Origin: Phallusia fumigata | Taxonomy: Eukaryota > Chordata > Ascidiacea > Phlebobranchia > Ascidiidae | Direction: 5' to 3' | Length of the DNA: 38,824 bases | Assembly (NCBI GenBank): GCA_008931825.1 | Contig: QXVZ01012480.1 | Span: 1-38,824 of the forward strand | Made by a program: the position numbers and the translations under genes | In this document: piece after piece, positions 11,704 through 21,400 of the stretch | How positions within the stretch are numbered: the first letter of the stretch is position 1 | Layout: each line of letters starts with the position of its first letter | The notes under the pieces: generated by a model | The model's database searches: none | The model's input: only the letters and a program-made list of their open reading frames with translations | What the model was told of the DNA's origin: nothing

Positions 11704-12052
11704 NNNNNNNNNNNNNNNNNNNNNNNNNNNNNNNNNNNNNNNNNNNNNNNNNNNNNNNNNNNNNNNNNNNNNNNNNNNNNNNNNNNNNNNNNNNNNNNNN
11801 NNNNNNNNNNNNNNNNNNNNNNNNNNNNNNNNNNNNNNNNNNNNNNNNNNNNNNNNNNNNNNNNNNNNNNNNNNNNNNNNNNNNNNNNNNNNNNNNNNNN
11901 NNNNNNNNNNNNNNNNNNNNNNNNNNNNNNNNNNNNNNNNNNNNNNNNNNNNNNNNNNNNNNNNNNNNNNNNNNNNNNNNNNNNNNNNNNNNNNNNNNNN
12001 NNNNNNNNNNNNNNNNNNNNNNNNNNNNNNNNNNNNNNNNNNNNNNNNNNNN
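11704..12052. other. Assembly gap (349 N)
   Basis: A run of Ns cuts the Ly6 exon of the first gene 2 copy after the codons for DIIT. Apparent open frames crossing it have no sequence support. Confidence 0.98.
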
Positions 12053-12230
12053 AAAAAAAACGCAGCAAACTTCAGTAAAAATGCAAATAGCTGGAGGGTA
12101 AATGTTGTGGTTGATTGCAGAAGATGAACCACACCAACTCGCTGTGTGAAATTGTGTAGCAGAAGTTGGTCGTCAACACGAGATTGCTGTAACCCACTCA
12201 GCTTGACGTAGAGTTCAAATTTGAATGTTT

Positions 12231-12244
12231 TTATTATTGTACAG
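12231..12244 (+). promoter_or_regulatory. Splice acceptor 27 bases upstream of gene 2 start codon
   Basis: TTATTATTGTACAG ends at 12244 and looks like a 3' splice site immediately before a short 5' UTR. Gene 3 has the same arrangement (TTTCACTTGCAG ending at 18329, 32 bases before its ATG). Either a 5' UTR intron or spliced-leader trans-splicing, which is known in tunicates, would explain it. No matching donor was identified. Confidence 0.45.
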
Positions 12245-12271
12245 GCGAAATTTACTGGTGTACTGTTGATT

Positions 12272-12338
12272 ATGACGCAAATTAGAGATTTGTGCTGCCT
12301 CCTAGTGGTGATTTATTCCTTGGTTTCCAGCTCACAAG
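12272..12338 (+). CDS. Gene 2 exon 1: signal peptide
   Basis: The exon begins MTQIRDLCCLLVVIYSLVSS and ends in phase 1 at a GTATGA donor. The core CLLVV and the terminal SQG are shared with the gene 3 signal peptide. The first assembled copy of this exon is 11299-11365, with Asn in place of one Ser. Confidence 0.85.
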
Positions 12339-15000
12339 GTATGACGTCAACATATACAAACAAGACTTTGCACGTTTAAACGAGCTTTGTGCAGTCAACC
12401 GAAGCGGCCTGTAGTTAGTACTTAGAGCAAATATTTATCTTTAAAACCGGCTAAGGCAAAATCTTTACCTGTTTAATACCGTGATGCGGTTCAGGCAAGA
12501 AAAGTTTTGCCTGATGTCGATGCTGCTACGGAGTATCGCTTATTTTTACTAGGGTTGAGATGTTACAACCGCATGAAGATTGAAGCGAGCGGCTTCACTG
12601 TGGCGGATGAAAGTGAGGAGAGGGTTTGTGACGTCCACCAAGCTTGCTTCCAAATCTCAACCGACATCATCACTCCGCTAGCGAGAACTAGAGGTAAAAA
12701 GTTGCGATGTGACCACAGCTAGTGAACCTGAATTTTGTTTCATTACAAATCACATCCGTCGTTGTGTAACGTCAATAGGAAGCGTGTTTAGATGCACCGA
12801 AACCGCTTGGGGCGATCATGCGTAACCGCCTCCCAATGTATCCAGGTGTTAAGGGGAGGATGTCTGTGGGCAACTGTCTTCAGTTTGTCGCGTGTGAGGA
12901 GCTGACATGTGAAAGTCTGCGTACATCCGGGACTCTGGGGGATTACATCGATGAAGTTGGATTCGAAAACTGCCGGGCGTCGTGTTGCCATACCGATCTG
13001 TGCAACCATGGTAACGAGAAAGTAACCGACGACGTCACAACCACTGACCAGATGACGTCATTGCCAACGATCCCCGAACCTGTGGCAGGTTGGGGAAATA
13101 AAAGTTAGCCAATAAAAGTTGGGAATTGATGAGTTTGTTTGAAGGTATCAGATGTTACAACACGATGCGGGTTGAAACGATGGGAATCACTGTCGTGGAT
13201 ACGAAAGAGGAACAAGAATGTCCGGGTCCCCTCAGTTGCTTTTACCTCACCACAGAAACTCACACAACGATTGAGGGAATAGGAGGTATGATTTCTATTT
13301 TTTCTAAAGTTTCTTCTTGAAATGTACAGGCCACAGCAAATAAAAAATATATTGTTTAACCACATCTTCCGTCAGTTGATTCTCTTATTGTTAAACTTTT
13401 GTCGCCAAAATTATTCAAAACGTTATTTGTGTTTTGTTATCTGAAGTTTTTTCGAAGCATGTGATTCTTTCGTATAACATACCGGAAGAAACTCATCAAG
13501 TCGACAGTTCAGCTGTGAACTTCAGCTTAAACTTTGCTCACGAACTTTGCTCATGGAATTTGCTCACGAACTCACAAACTTCGCTTACAGATGTCCGCGG
13601 TTCGATGGTGAAGGGGGATTGCTACCCGACATCTCTGTGCAAACAGCTCGACTGCGAAGCTCTTAAAGCCTCGATGAGCGGCCTCGAACAAAACGTCATG
13701 TTCGAAAACTGCAGAATATCTTGCTGCTATTCCGATCTCTGCAACGACATACCACCGCCTACTACGTCATCACCTGTGACGCAAACAGCTATGAAGCCAC
13801 CAGCACCAGCGTCAACAAACGTCACAGAAGGTGGAAGGTTTGTTTTCTGCCAATATTTCGCGTCGTGAATATTTTTGCTGGTCACAGAATTCAGTTGTTA
13901 CAACATAATGAAAATCGAGACAATGGGAATCGCTGCTGTCGATACGAGAGAGGAACTAAAGTGTCCGGGTCCGCAGAGTTGTTTCTATCTCACAGCCGAC
14001 ACAGTTACGGCAATAGACGGGATCGGAGGTGAGTTGCACGAGATATTTTCCCTGTGTTATCGCAATGGCGACACGATCATAGCTGGGGTTCGAACCGGCG
14101 ACCTCAGCATACGCTTCCCTGTCGCGATAACACACTTGTTGCAGAACTGAGAGGGAAAGCGATCATGGGCAACTGCATCGCAAGTGTTGCGTGTGAGCGA
14201 ATCGACTGCGACAAACTGATGATGTTTCCCGATGAGGGACAACCCCGGATCGAAAACTGCCAAGTCACTTGCTGCAACTCCCATCTGTGTAATGACGCAA
14301 TGACTACAACCAGCGTTGCTACCCAACCAACCACGTCATCTATACAAGGTATGACGTCATTGGCGAGCGAATTTGAGTCGGGGATTTACCGCTTGTGACA
14401 TTTTGCAGAAGGATGTGGCGTCACAAACCGCACGGCGCAAGCGGATGTGACGCAGCTACTGACGTCACCGGGTTGGCCGGGAAGTTACAGCGACGATTGT
14501 GATTGGTTGATTAAAGCGCCGGACGGTCACGTGATAGAGTTCACGGTTGAGTTGTTCAGGACAGAAACTTGTTGTGACAAATTGCAAGTGAGTCCCGAAT
14601 GTTGTGTGGGGAAAACTTGCTTGAAAAATCATTAAATTGGTAAAAAAAATAGTTAAAAGTCGAATATTTTTCGGAACTTTTGCACAGCTGGTTAGGGAAC
14701 CCGCTCCGAGCGTGTAATGTGACGTTGCGTTTGTTCGGCAGTTCTACAATCCCGACACGAACCAACTGACCAAAACTCTTCGCGGCTGGAAAGCGCGGGG
14801 AACCACTGTGACGTCACAAACCAACAACGTTCGAGTTTTATTCACATCTGACGACACATTCTCGTATGAGGGATTCGCGATTAACTACACAGCGATCGCG
14901 ATAAGTATGAAAAATGTTGGTTCAATTTAACTGAAGTCGTAACATCTGAAATGTTTTAGGTCCAACTACAAACCCAAGCACCGAAACCACGTTGCTGTGA
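12272..15000 (+). CDS. Gene 2: secreted protein with three Ly6/uPAR domains and one CUB domain
   Basis: Ten coding exons (12272-12338, 12553-12693, 12846-13088, 13145-13285, 13591-13830, 13888-14028, 14145-14348, 14409-14587, 14742-14904, 14960-15000) add to 1560 bases, an exact frame of 519 codons plus TGA. The order is signal peptide, three Ly6/uPAR domains each on two exons, one CUB on two exons, and a Thr/Pro tail. Ly6/uPAR modules are disulfide-rich three-finger folds, usually in secreted or GPI-anchored proteins. No hydrophobic C-terminus is present, so a GPI anchor is unlikely and secretion is inferred. The start was chosen because its Met opens the signal peptide and the exon ends in phase 1. 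The gene looks like a shorter tandem relative of gene 3. Its function is not recognised. Confidence 0.87.
12553..13088 (+). CDS. Gene 2 Ly6/uPAR domain 1 (exons 12553-12693 and 12846-13088)
   Basis: The first exon reads LRCYNRMKIEASGF and contains VCDVHQACFQIS. The second contains VGNCLQFVACEELTC, FENCRASCCHTDLCN and a Thr-rich tail with DQMTSLPTIPEP. The LxCY start and CC-x-x-x-LCN end are the hallmark of the Ly6/uPAR fold. The second exon's donor at 13089 is followed by a 56-base intron; without splicing the frame stops at 13106-13108. Confidence 0.86.
13089..13144 (+). promoter_or_regulatory. 56-base intron with in-frame stop and two AATAAA polyadenylation signals
   Basis: This short intron between Ly6 domains 1 and 2 contains AATAAA at 13097-13102, an in-frame TAG at 13106-13108, a second AATAAA at 13111-13116, and a GT-rich tract (GAGTTTGTTTG) just downstream. 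Retention plus cleavage here would yield a protein of signal peptide plus one Ly6 domain. Corresponding introns in the same gene (for example 13831-13887) lack AATAAA. Whether it is used is not known. Confidence 0.5.
13145..13830 (+). CDS. Gene 2 Ly6/uPAR domain 2 (exons 13145-13285 and 13591-13830)
   Basis: The first exon encodes IRCYNTMRVETMGITVVD and ECPGPLSCFYLTTET. The second encodes VKGDCYPTSLCKQLDC, FENCRISCCYSDLCND and then a Pro/Thr linker (PPPTTSSPVTQ). Both exons are phase 1 at each end. CPGP-x-SCFYL is shared with domain 3 and with the first Ly6 of gene 3. Confidence 0.86.
13888..14348 (+). CDS. Gene 2 Ly6/uPAR domain 3 (exons 13888-14028 and 14145-14348)
   Basis: The first exon reads FSCYNIMKIETMGIAAVD and [15 protein letters not shown]. 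The second reads IMGNCIASVACERIDC, IENCQVTCCNSHLCND and a Thr linker. It is closer to the gene 3 Ly6 domain than to domain 1 of its own gene, which suggests duplication of a domain 3-like unit. The intron between its two exons contains the 80-base element at 14054-14133. Confidence 0.86.
14054..14133. mobile_element. 80-base element with 10-bp terminal inverted repeats and a B-box motif
   Basis: GTGTTATCGC at 14054-14063 is the exact inverse of GCGATAACAC at 14124-14133. Between them GGTTCGAACC matches a tRNA T-loop/B box, oriented on the minus strand and preceded there by TGAGGTCGCC. It fills most of the short intron 14029-14144. It may be a miniature tRNA-derived or foldback element. I do not recognise a named family. 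Confidence 0.5.
14409..14904 (+). CDS. Gene 2 CUB domain (exons 14409-14587 and 14742-14904)
   Basis: The first exon encodes GCGVTNRTAQADVTQLL, TSPGWPGSYSDD, CDWLIKAP and ETCCDKLQ, with a phase-0 GTGAGT donor. The second encodes FYNPDTNQ and ends SYEGFAINYTAIAI in phase 1. The sequence is strikingly close to CUB1 of gene 3 (VTQ-x-LTSPGWP; FSYxGFxINYTA). Confidence 0.88.
14686..14741 (+). repeat. tRNA-like A-box element ending at a splice acceptor
   Basis: AGCTGGTTAGG at 14686-14696 matches the D-arm/A box of many tRNAs and is followed by CCCGCTCCGAGCG. A similar stretch lies at 18243-18290 (AGCTGGTTAGG then CCCGTTCCGG). The copy here runs into GTTTGTTCGGCAG, which serves as the 3' splice site for the second CUB exon. 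It is degenerate; a functional tRNA is unlikely. Confidence 0.4.
14960..15000 (+). CDS. Gene 2 terminal coding exon
   Basis: After a TGTTTTAG acceptor the exon encodes SPTTNPSTETTLL followed by TGA at 14998-15000. In gene 3 the equivalent position is occupied by further linker exons that continue the protein, so gene 2 ends where gene 3 is extended. Confidence 0.8.
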
Positions 15001-15178
15001 AACTTATGGATTTGATCGCTCCATGGATATTTGCTGCTTGTTGTTGTTTGTTTTCAAATGTCGCACTGATTTATAAAGATGCTTGTGATTTACGTTGTCA
15101 TATCAATCCGCAGATTTAGACATTTATTATCAGTTGTCACCCCTCAAATGAACGGTTAAAAATGCGTCACGAAACCAC

Positions 15179-15184
15179 AATAAA
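15179..15184 (+). terminator. Candidate polyadenylation signal of gene 2
   Basis: AATAAA lies about 180 bases after the stop codon. It is the first such hexamer downstream and gives a plausible short 3' UTR. Further AATAAA hexamers occur near 15590-15600. Confidence 0.5.
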
Positions 15185-18100
15185 AATGACGTGACAAAGT
15201 GAAATCCACAGTCAAGAAATCCACAAACACACAAGGTTGCGAAAGTTTGCAAACGTTTCTGGCAAATGTAAACATCGACACGGTTGGCTGCACGAAACTG
15301 GTTCAGCAACCCGTTTTGGCGTGCGAACGACGTGCGAAGCAGCAGACTTTGGATCTTATTAAGCGGGTCGTTTCTGCCCAAACAATTCCGTTACTTCTTT
15401 CCACAATTGCCGGACCCGTCTGGGCTTCACACAATTCAAGGGGAAGTGATTTTTTATCTGGTTCACCTCTCAAAACGTCCACAGTTGAAACGGCTGACAA
15501 ACCTTTGAAGTAATTTACTCGCTCCCTACTGGTCGAAGCAATTTACTTGCAGCGTTCCACCCACGATAAAACGCCATAAAAATGCCACAATAAATAAAAT
15601 TTCCTCTCATCATAATTGACAACACGCAGAGAAAGTTATTTGCGAACTGTCCCAGTTCCAACCGATGCGGGCAATTTACTTTATGCGTCATCCATGCGCA
15701 TTGATATATGGCGATTGTCTGTGTAAACTAGCTGCAAGTTTGGAATTTTGTTTTAATTATGTTTAAATACGAGCTCATCAGTTTGTGAAGTTGCATTGCA
15801 AGTCGTCATTGCAGAAATGCCCAATGAAACATGTGAAATCGTTCAAACATTATGGAATAAACCTGACAAACCCGTTCCTCTCACCCCAACCGACAAATGT
15901 AGAGACGTGAGAGGATTTGTTGAGTTCCGAAAGTTTGTCAACTCTCCGGTGAAATGTCACTGAACAAATTCTAAGGATCAAAAATGTCAAAGCAATTAAT
16001 CACCTGACAAAAATCACGCGATTGCCAGTAGCCAACCACGATTTGAGGCACAAGAAAAACTCGCGCACGTTTTGCCGGAAATTCTGGCACCGCGTCAACT
16101 GTGACACAATACCGAAAGAAGAAGTATTACCACGAGGGAGAGCGATGTTGGTTGTTGCAGCTCAATGCATTGCCGCTCGCGTTCACTGTTCCAGCAGGGA
16201 AATGTAATTCGAGTAAGCCGGGGAATAGGGGATGAAATATTTGTAAGAATAAAGATGAACAAATCAAAGCTAACTTTGGTCATAACATATAAACGCATGC
16301 CCTGCGGTGAACAATTGTGCATGATAAAAACGCAGCAAATAAAGTAGTAAGACGTGATGACGTCATAATGAGAGCCGCGGTAATTTGAGAGAGCTTGAAT
16401 TTAGTTTTATAAGTCTTTGCGGAAGTTTTACGCGATGTAAACTGAACTTGTTACTTTAAAAGTTTGTTACATGTAGCGGTGCCATGGTTACATGACGTAG
16501 ACCTTGTTCTGTTGAAATAATGAAGGGAACAAATAGAGCAGAGTCGTCAGATGCGCAGAGTGGTTGGGTTTGTCCGCTTGCAAGGGAACTTCTAAACCGA
16601 ACGGCGGCAGACGTCATATAAACAAAACGTTGAGATTTCAACAAAGGAAGAAAGGGGATTTGCAACAAGTTGAACTTTGTAATTACGTCGGACCTTTGCC
16701 CCCCTTGTCAGGTTGTTTTGTGACAGAGATAATTTGATGACAGCCACTTTAAACTGTCGTCTTAGCTGCAATTAAGATCAATAGGTTGTCGCCATGCTGG
16801 TAGTGCGATGGAAAATTACTGCAGGTGCAGTGGGGCAAAACTTAAATCCGAAGTTAAGATGCAAATAAGTTGATTCGGGTTAAACAGCATTTCGAAATTA
16901 TCAGGTTCAGATTAGGACAAAAATATGTAGGAATATGTTGAGCGTACAAGGTTGTATTGATTCACAGTTTAAACAAGCTTCATGTCAAATATTGAAAGAT
17001 ATTTGTCAATACAACGACATATTACAAAACTAATATTCGTATTTGTCCGCTAATGATCGACTTAAGTTTTAATGGGCAGAAAATGGCGGAAATTCTAATC
17101 GACAAACTGGAAATGACACTGCACGAAGGGCTAAAGAGATTGCACCCACTACTTCCATGTGTTTCCGTACCACACGTTCTTGATTGCAAGTTTGACTGTG
17201 ACGAATGTATCGCGTACAATGTGGTTTAAACTCTTTACCAAGTAACAAGTGCTTTAAGAAATTAGCTGATTAAAATTCATATCAGCATGAATGAAAAACG
17301 CGTTTCTTGTAATCCGACATTTAATCAGTTGTGTGACGTTCTCTTCGCAGCCTGATAAAGTTTTTTTGCACCCAACTTTGCTTGTGCATTTTGTGGGTCC
17401 CGTCACTTCTGCCCGTGTTAAAATTCGGTTTGTTTATATTTGAGCGAATCAAAGTTTGCCAAAGCCAAGCAGCTGATGATTGATGTCACGTGTTATGAAT
17501 CAGCCAATCAGATTTCCGTTTCACGATCAAGCAATATTTATTGTTTCCAAAAACAACAAGACAGCAAGTTCAGAGCAGGGTGGGGGTTTTGTTTGGAAGC
17601 AAATATTTAATTAACTTTACAGCTGACAACAGTTTTCGCAAAACCTTAAGATGTTTCAGTGTTTTCCGATTCCAGCAATTAAAAAACAAACTAAAGTGTC
17701 GTGGAAGATTAAAGCTTAAAAATTCCGTTCAGCTTTTTTGAGAATATGACGACAGCAGAAGGATTTTCACATCACGACATAAGTTGGAAAACACCGAGTT
17801 TAACTTACAGTTTTCCCCAATGTCTGTGGAATTGAAGATCACGAGACCATGAGACGGTAGAGCAGCTGGCGACAAAACCCGAGTTGTGAACATGTCACTT
17901 AATATCGCACATGGGAGTCGCTTCCCCGCCCACACAGACAAGTTACTTCGAACTCCCCGAGGAAATTTCGGTTGTTCGAGGCAGGCGAGGTCATGGAGGA
18001 TTTTTTGCAGGTTATTAATACTTTCCCAGCAGCTTAAGTATGAGATTGCCGGTTGCGGCGAGCGAGGTCAGATGAATTTTAAGTCGGGTTATTTACCTTG

Positions 18101-18329
18101 TAGAGCCTAAATGCTAAAGTCGGGTTTACTAACGAGCCTGATGCAGTCAACTATGACAAATTCGTTTCACTTTAATTTGTTGTGGAAATTACGTTCAGAA
18201 GATTTAACGCGGGTTTAAAAAATGTCACGATTGAGCGCGCAAAGCTGGTTAGGAGCCCGTTCCGGTCGAGGCATGCAAATGTTGATGTTGCTTCAACCTT
18301 TAGATCAACTAACACTGTTTCACTTGCAG
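15185..18329. other. Intergenic region between genes 2 and 3
   Basis: About 3.1 kb without a supportable gene. The short open frames here have no domain motif and no paired splice structure. It contains one TGACGTCA octamer at 16358-16365, a tRNA D-arm-like stretch near 17850 and the A-box-like element at 18243-18290. The gene 3 promoter presumably lies in its 3' part. Confidence 0.5.
18243..18290 (+). repeat. tRNA-like A-box element upstream of gene 3
   Basis: AGCTGGTTAGGAGCCCG at 18243-18259 parallels the element at 14686 in gene 2. Its downstream half keeps a similar GTTGATGTTGC tail but no clear B box. A decayed tRNA-derived repeat is the simplest reading. Confidence 0.38.
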
Positions 18330-18361
18330 AAGTTTTTAATCAAGTAGAAATTTGTTGTAAC

Positions 18362-18425
18362 ATGAAGTTAGGGGGTTTCTACTGCCTCCTGGTGGTGGTA
18401 TTCACCTTTATATCTACGTCACAAG
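18362..18425 (+). CDS. Gene 3 exon 1: signal peptide
   Basis: The ATG at 18362 opens [20 protein letters not shown] followed by QG, a clear signal peptide ending in phase 1 at a GTAAGA donor. Both the coding sequence and the upstream acceptor arrangement parallel gene 2. Confidence 0.86.
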
Positions 18426-21400
18426 GTAAGATGCTACGTGTAAATTTCCCAAAACCTTATCACAAACAGTTTGCTCATCAAAGTTAAATGCATGGGGGTA
18501 AAGAGATTGTACCCACGCGAAATTCGGGGTAGCAAATTATTCCCGAAAACTGCTAATTAAACCACCCACTCTTGGCCTGGATTTGTTTGTTCGCCATAAT
18601 AACATGCGTTCACTCACCAGCTGTGTTTTATCTTTCAGGTCTGACATGTTACAACATAATGAGAGTAGAGACACTTGGCATCGTGGCAATAGATTCGAGA
18701 AGCGAAAAAGTTTGTCCGGGTCCACAGAGTTGCTTCTATCTCTCAGCTGACACATCAACGCAAGTTCCCGGCTTCGGAGGTAAGAAAATGTTCGGAGTTT
18801 AAGGTTTAATTTTGAGCAGGATCTCCTTCAAACTTTAGTGTACATGAAAACGTTTAAAAGTTCTTTGTTTACTGGTCACACATCATAGACTTAATAGAAA
18901 ACAATATATTGCTCCATGGTTCCTTAACCAAAAGCCCTCATAAAATTCTAGATTATTTCCAAACCACCCCACAAATACAGTAAATCGCGACAGAATCACG
19001 TGATTAACCATGTTTCAGCTGTTAATGGTTCGATGATCATGGGCAACTGCTTTCCATCGAGTCAATGCGCACAACTCGATTGCAACTTGCTGAAATCGAC
19101 CGGTTCCATCGGAAGTTTGAGTCAACAAGTCTCATTCACCAACTGCCAAACAACATGTTGCGACTCTGATCTCTGCAACGACGGGGTTGGTTCTCCTGTC
19201 ACCCCGACCAACCCCACATTTGTCAACATCACCAATGCTGCCATGGTTACCGAGGCAATGACGTCATTGGGGACAAGCATGACGTCATTCGTTGAAGCGA
19301 CACGACAGGAGGAGTTCACGACAGGTTCGACCCCATTTAAAGCGTGTTGCGATTCAAGTAATACTTTACAAAACCGAGTTATATAAGGTTGGCCAACATA
19401 TGTGTTTGTACGATACATTTGAGAGCAACAAGCTTTTATGTAAAGGATACTGCGCAAAGTTAAACATTCAGATTGTATAACGTCCTCATGTTTTCCAGCT
19501 CCGTCGGAAGGTTCCGCAACTGAACGTAAGTAAACTTGCTTTGTTCGTAAAAAACTTGAAACTAAATTTTACTTCTTCGCCAGCACAACCACGCTGTGGC
19601 GCCCGCAATCTCACTGCTGTCGTCGGAGTGACGCAAGTACTGACGTCACCCGGTTGGCCCGCTAACTATGACGACGACGAAGACTGTGAATGGTTGATGG
19701 TTGCCCCGCCCGGTCATGTGGTCCAATTTGTGATTGACAGTTTCCGAAGCGAATCCTGCTGTGACAAACTTCGGGCAAGTTCGGATTCTTTCGGAAAATT
19801 TCGGTTTATGTCTTTTTTGTCACGCAGCTGGAAAGTTGCGAAATGCGTTTAGTCGCGTTCAACTGCGAATTGACGCAAGTTTGGCACTAAGTTAACGCGG
19901 TCAATTGTTCGCCAACGACTTCCTCACCCCCGAACTGGCGCAAAAACTTTTCACAATGGGGGAAATTTGTCGATAAATTACTTCCGACATATTTCCTCGC
20001 CTGTCGACTTTTAATGATCGGATTTTTCCTCATAAAAAAACAGAAAATATTCGACAATTAACGAAAATAGAACATCGCCATCGTGCGACTGAACCGGCTA
20101 ACTGCCTGGGCAAACCCCCGGATCATTTTGTTGCAAGTTGCACAAGTTACTTGTCCGGGTTGCAACGGGGTCGCGGGTCGGTTTTTTTTTCGACCTGTAC
20201 CTTGCAACCCTTGGGCGGTTGATGAAACAGCGGGCTCGTTAAACTCGGTGGGTTAAGCGGCGGTGGTTGAACTAATTCTAAAACGCGATTCTTAAATGTT
20301 TAAAAAAGTTTCGTTCGTTTACAAAACAAAGTATGAAGGTTGGTGTTGGCCTAAAGCGAATTCTTGGACTTAAAAACGATCAACAACAGAGGTTTATGTA
20401 GTCGTTGCCATAGCGACCAAACTGTGCTGAACAAATGTTTTGCAAAAACTCTGCCAACAGTACGTCATTACTACGATGCGAAAGTTTTTCGAAATTAGTT
20501 TATTGTTGTTGCCCATGGACGTAGCTGAATTCTCTCAGCTTCTTGCACTGATAACACACGGTTGTTTCGAAATGTAGTGCAAGTATCAAGCCCTCAAACA
20601 TGTTACGTCAGGACCATCAATGTTAAGCTGACGTCATCATCATATTCACAGGTTTATAACGATGATGACGTAATAGCCACTGACGTGTACTCGGGATTTT
20701 TGACGAGTGGCGCCTCCATGACGTCACAGAGCAATGTTATCCGGGCAACGTTTAAATCTGACGGAACATTTTCATATGGGGGTTTCTCCATCAACTACAC
20801 AGCGGTGATAGGTGGGTGATGTCAGGGATATGTGTCTGTGACATTACGTATTAACGTTGAAATTAAGTCGTTGAATTCAAGCTTGCCACTTTAGTGGAAA
20901 GTTACAACTATCTGTAAACAAGTGGCGAAAGAACTTAGCAACGTATATTCTGTTATACCCCAACCACAGTAAATGCCTTGTCCCTGTGTTTATATCGTTA
21001 ACGTTATTTCACTCACATTAACAAACCTACTTTCTTCCAGCTCCCANCAGGGATATGTGTCTGTGACATCACGTATTAACGTTGAAATTAAGTCGTTGAA
21101 TTGAAGCTTCCCACTTCAGTGTAAAGTTAAAACTATCTGTAAACAAGTGGCGAAAGAACTTAGCAACGTATATTCTTCTCTACCCCAACCACAGTAAATG
21201 CCTTGTCCCTGTGTTTATATCGTTAACGTCATTTCACTTACATTAACAAACCTACTTTCTTCCAGCTCCCAGCAGATATTTCACCACTACAGGTTTGTTG
21301 TCTTACAACTAAGTGAAATAAAAAACCTCAATAAAACTCGTGTTTTCTTGCAGCAACGGAAACCACGACCCAAACCCAACCAACCACAACTGGTTTGTGA

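Larger units (their letters stand above)
11080..12676. repeat. Duplicated 5' region of gene 2 flanking the N gap (probable two haplotypes)
   Basis: Bases 11080-11703 and 12053-12676 match at a constant offset of 973, with scattered SNPs. Copy 1 contains a start codon at 11299, a signal-peptide exon (11299-11365) and a truncated Ly6 exon (11580-11703). Copy 2 carries the same parts and continues into the full gene. Coding differences include Asn/Ser in the signal peptide and Asp/Val before the second Ly6 cysteine. Divergent alleles placed in tandem explain this best; a real tandem duplication is not excluded. Confidence 0.75.

Noticed and set aside
11534-12132. Long open frames on both strands spanning the N gap
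   Set aside because: Most of their length is Ns. Only the Ly6 exon up to 11703 and the sequence after 12053 are real, and the latter is a repeat of the upstream region.
14054-14133. Functional tRNA gene
   Set aside because: Only the T-arm region is convincing; no acceptor stem, D-arm or anticodon arm could be folded with it.
15199-15513. 104-codon plus-strand open frame downstream of gene 2
   Set aside because: It lies just past the gene 2 polyadenylation signal, and no motif or family resemblance is seen.
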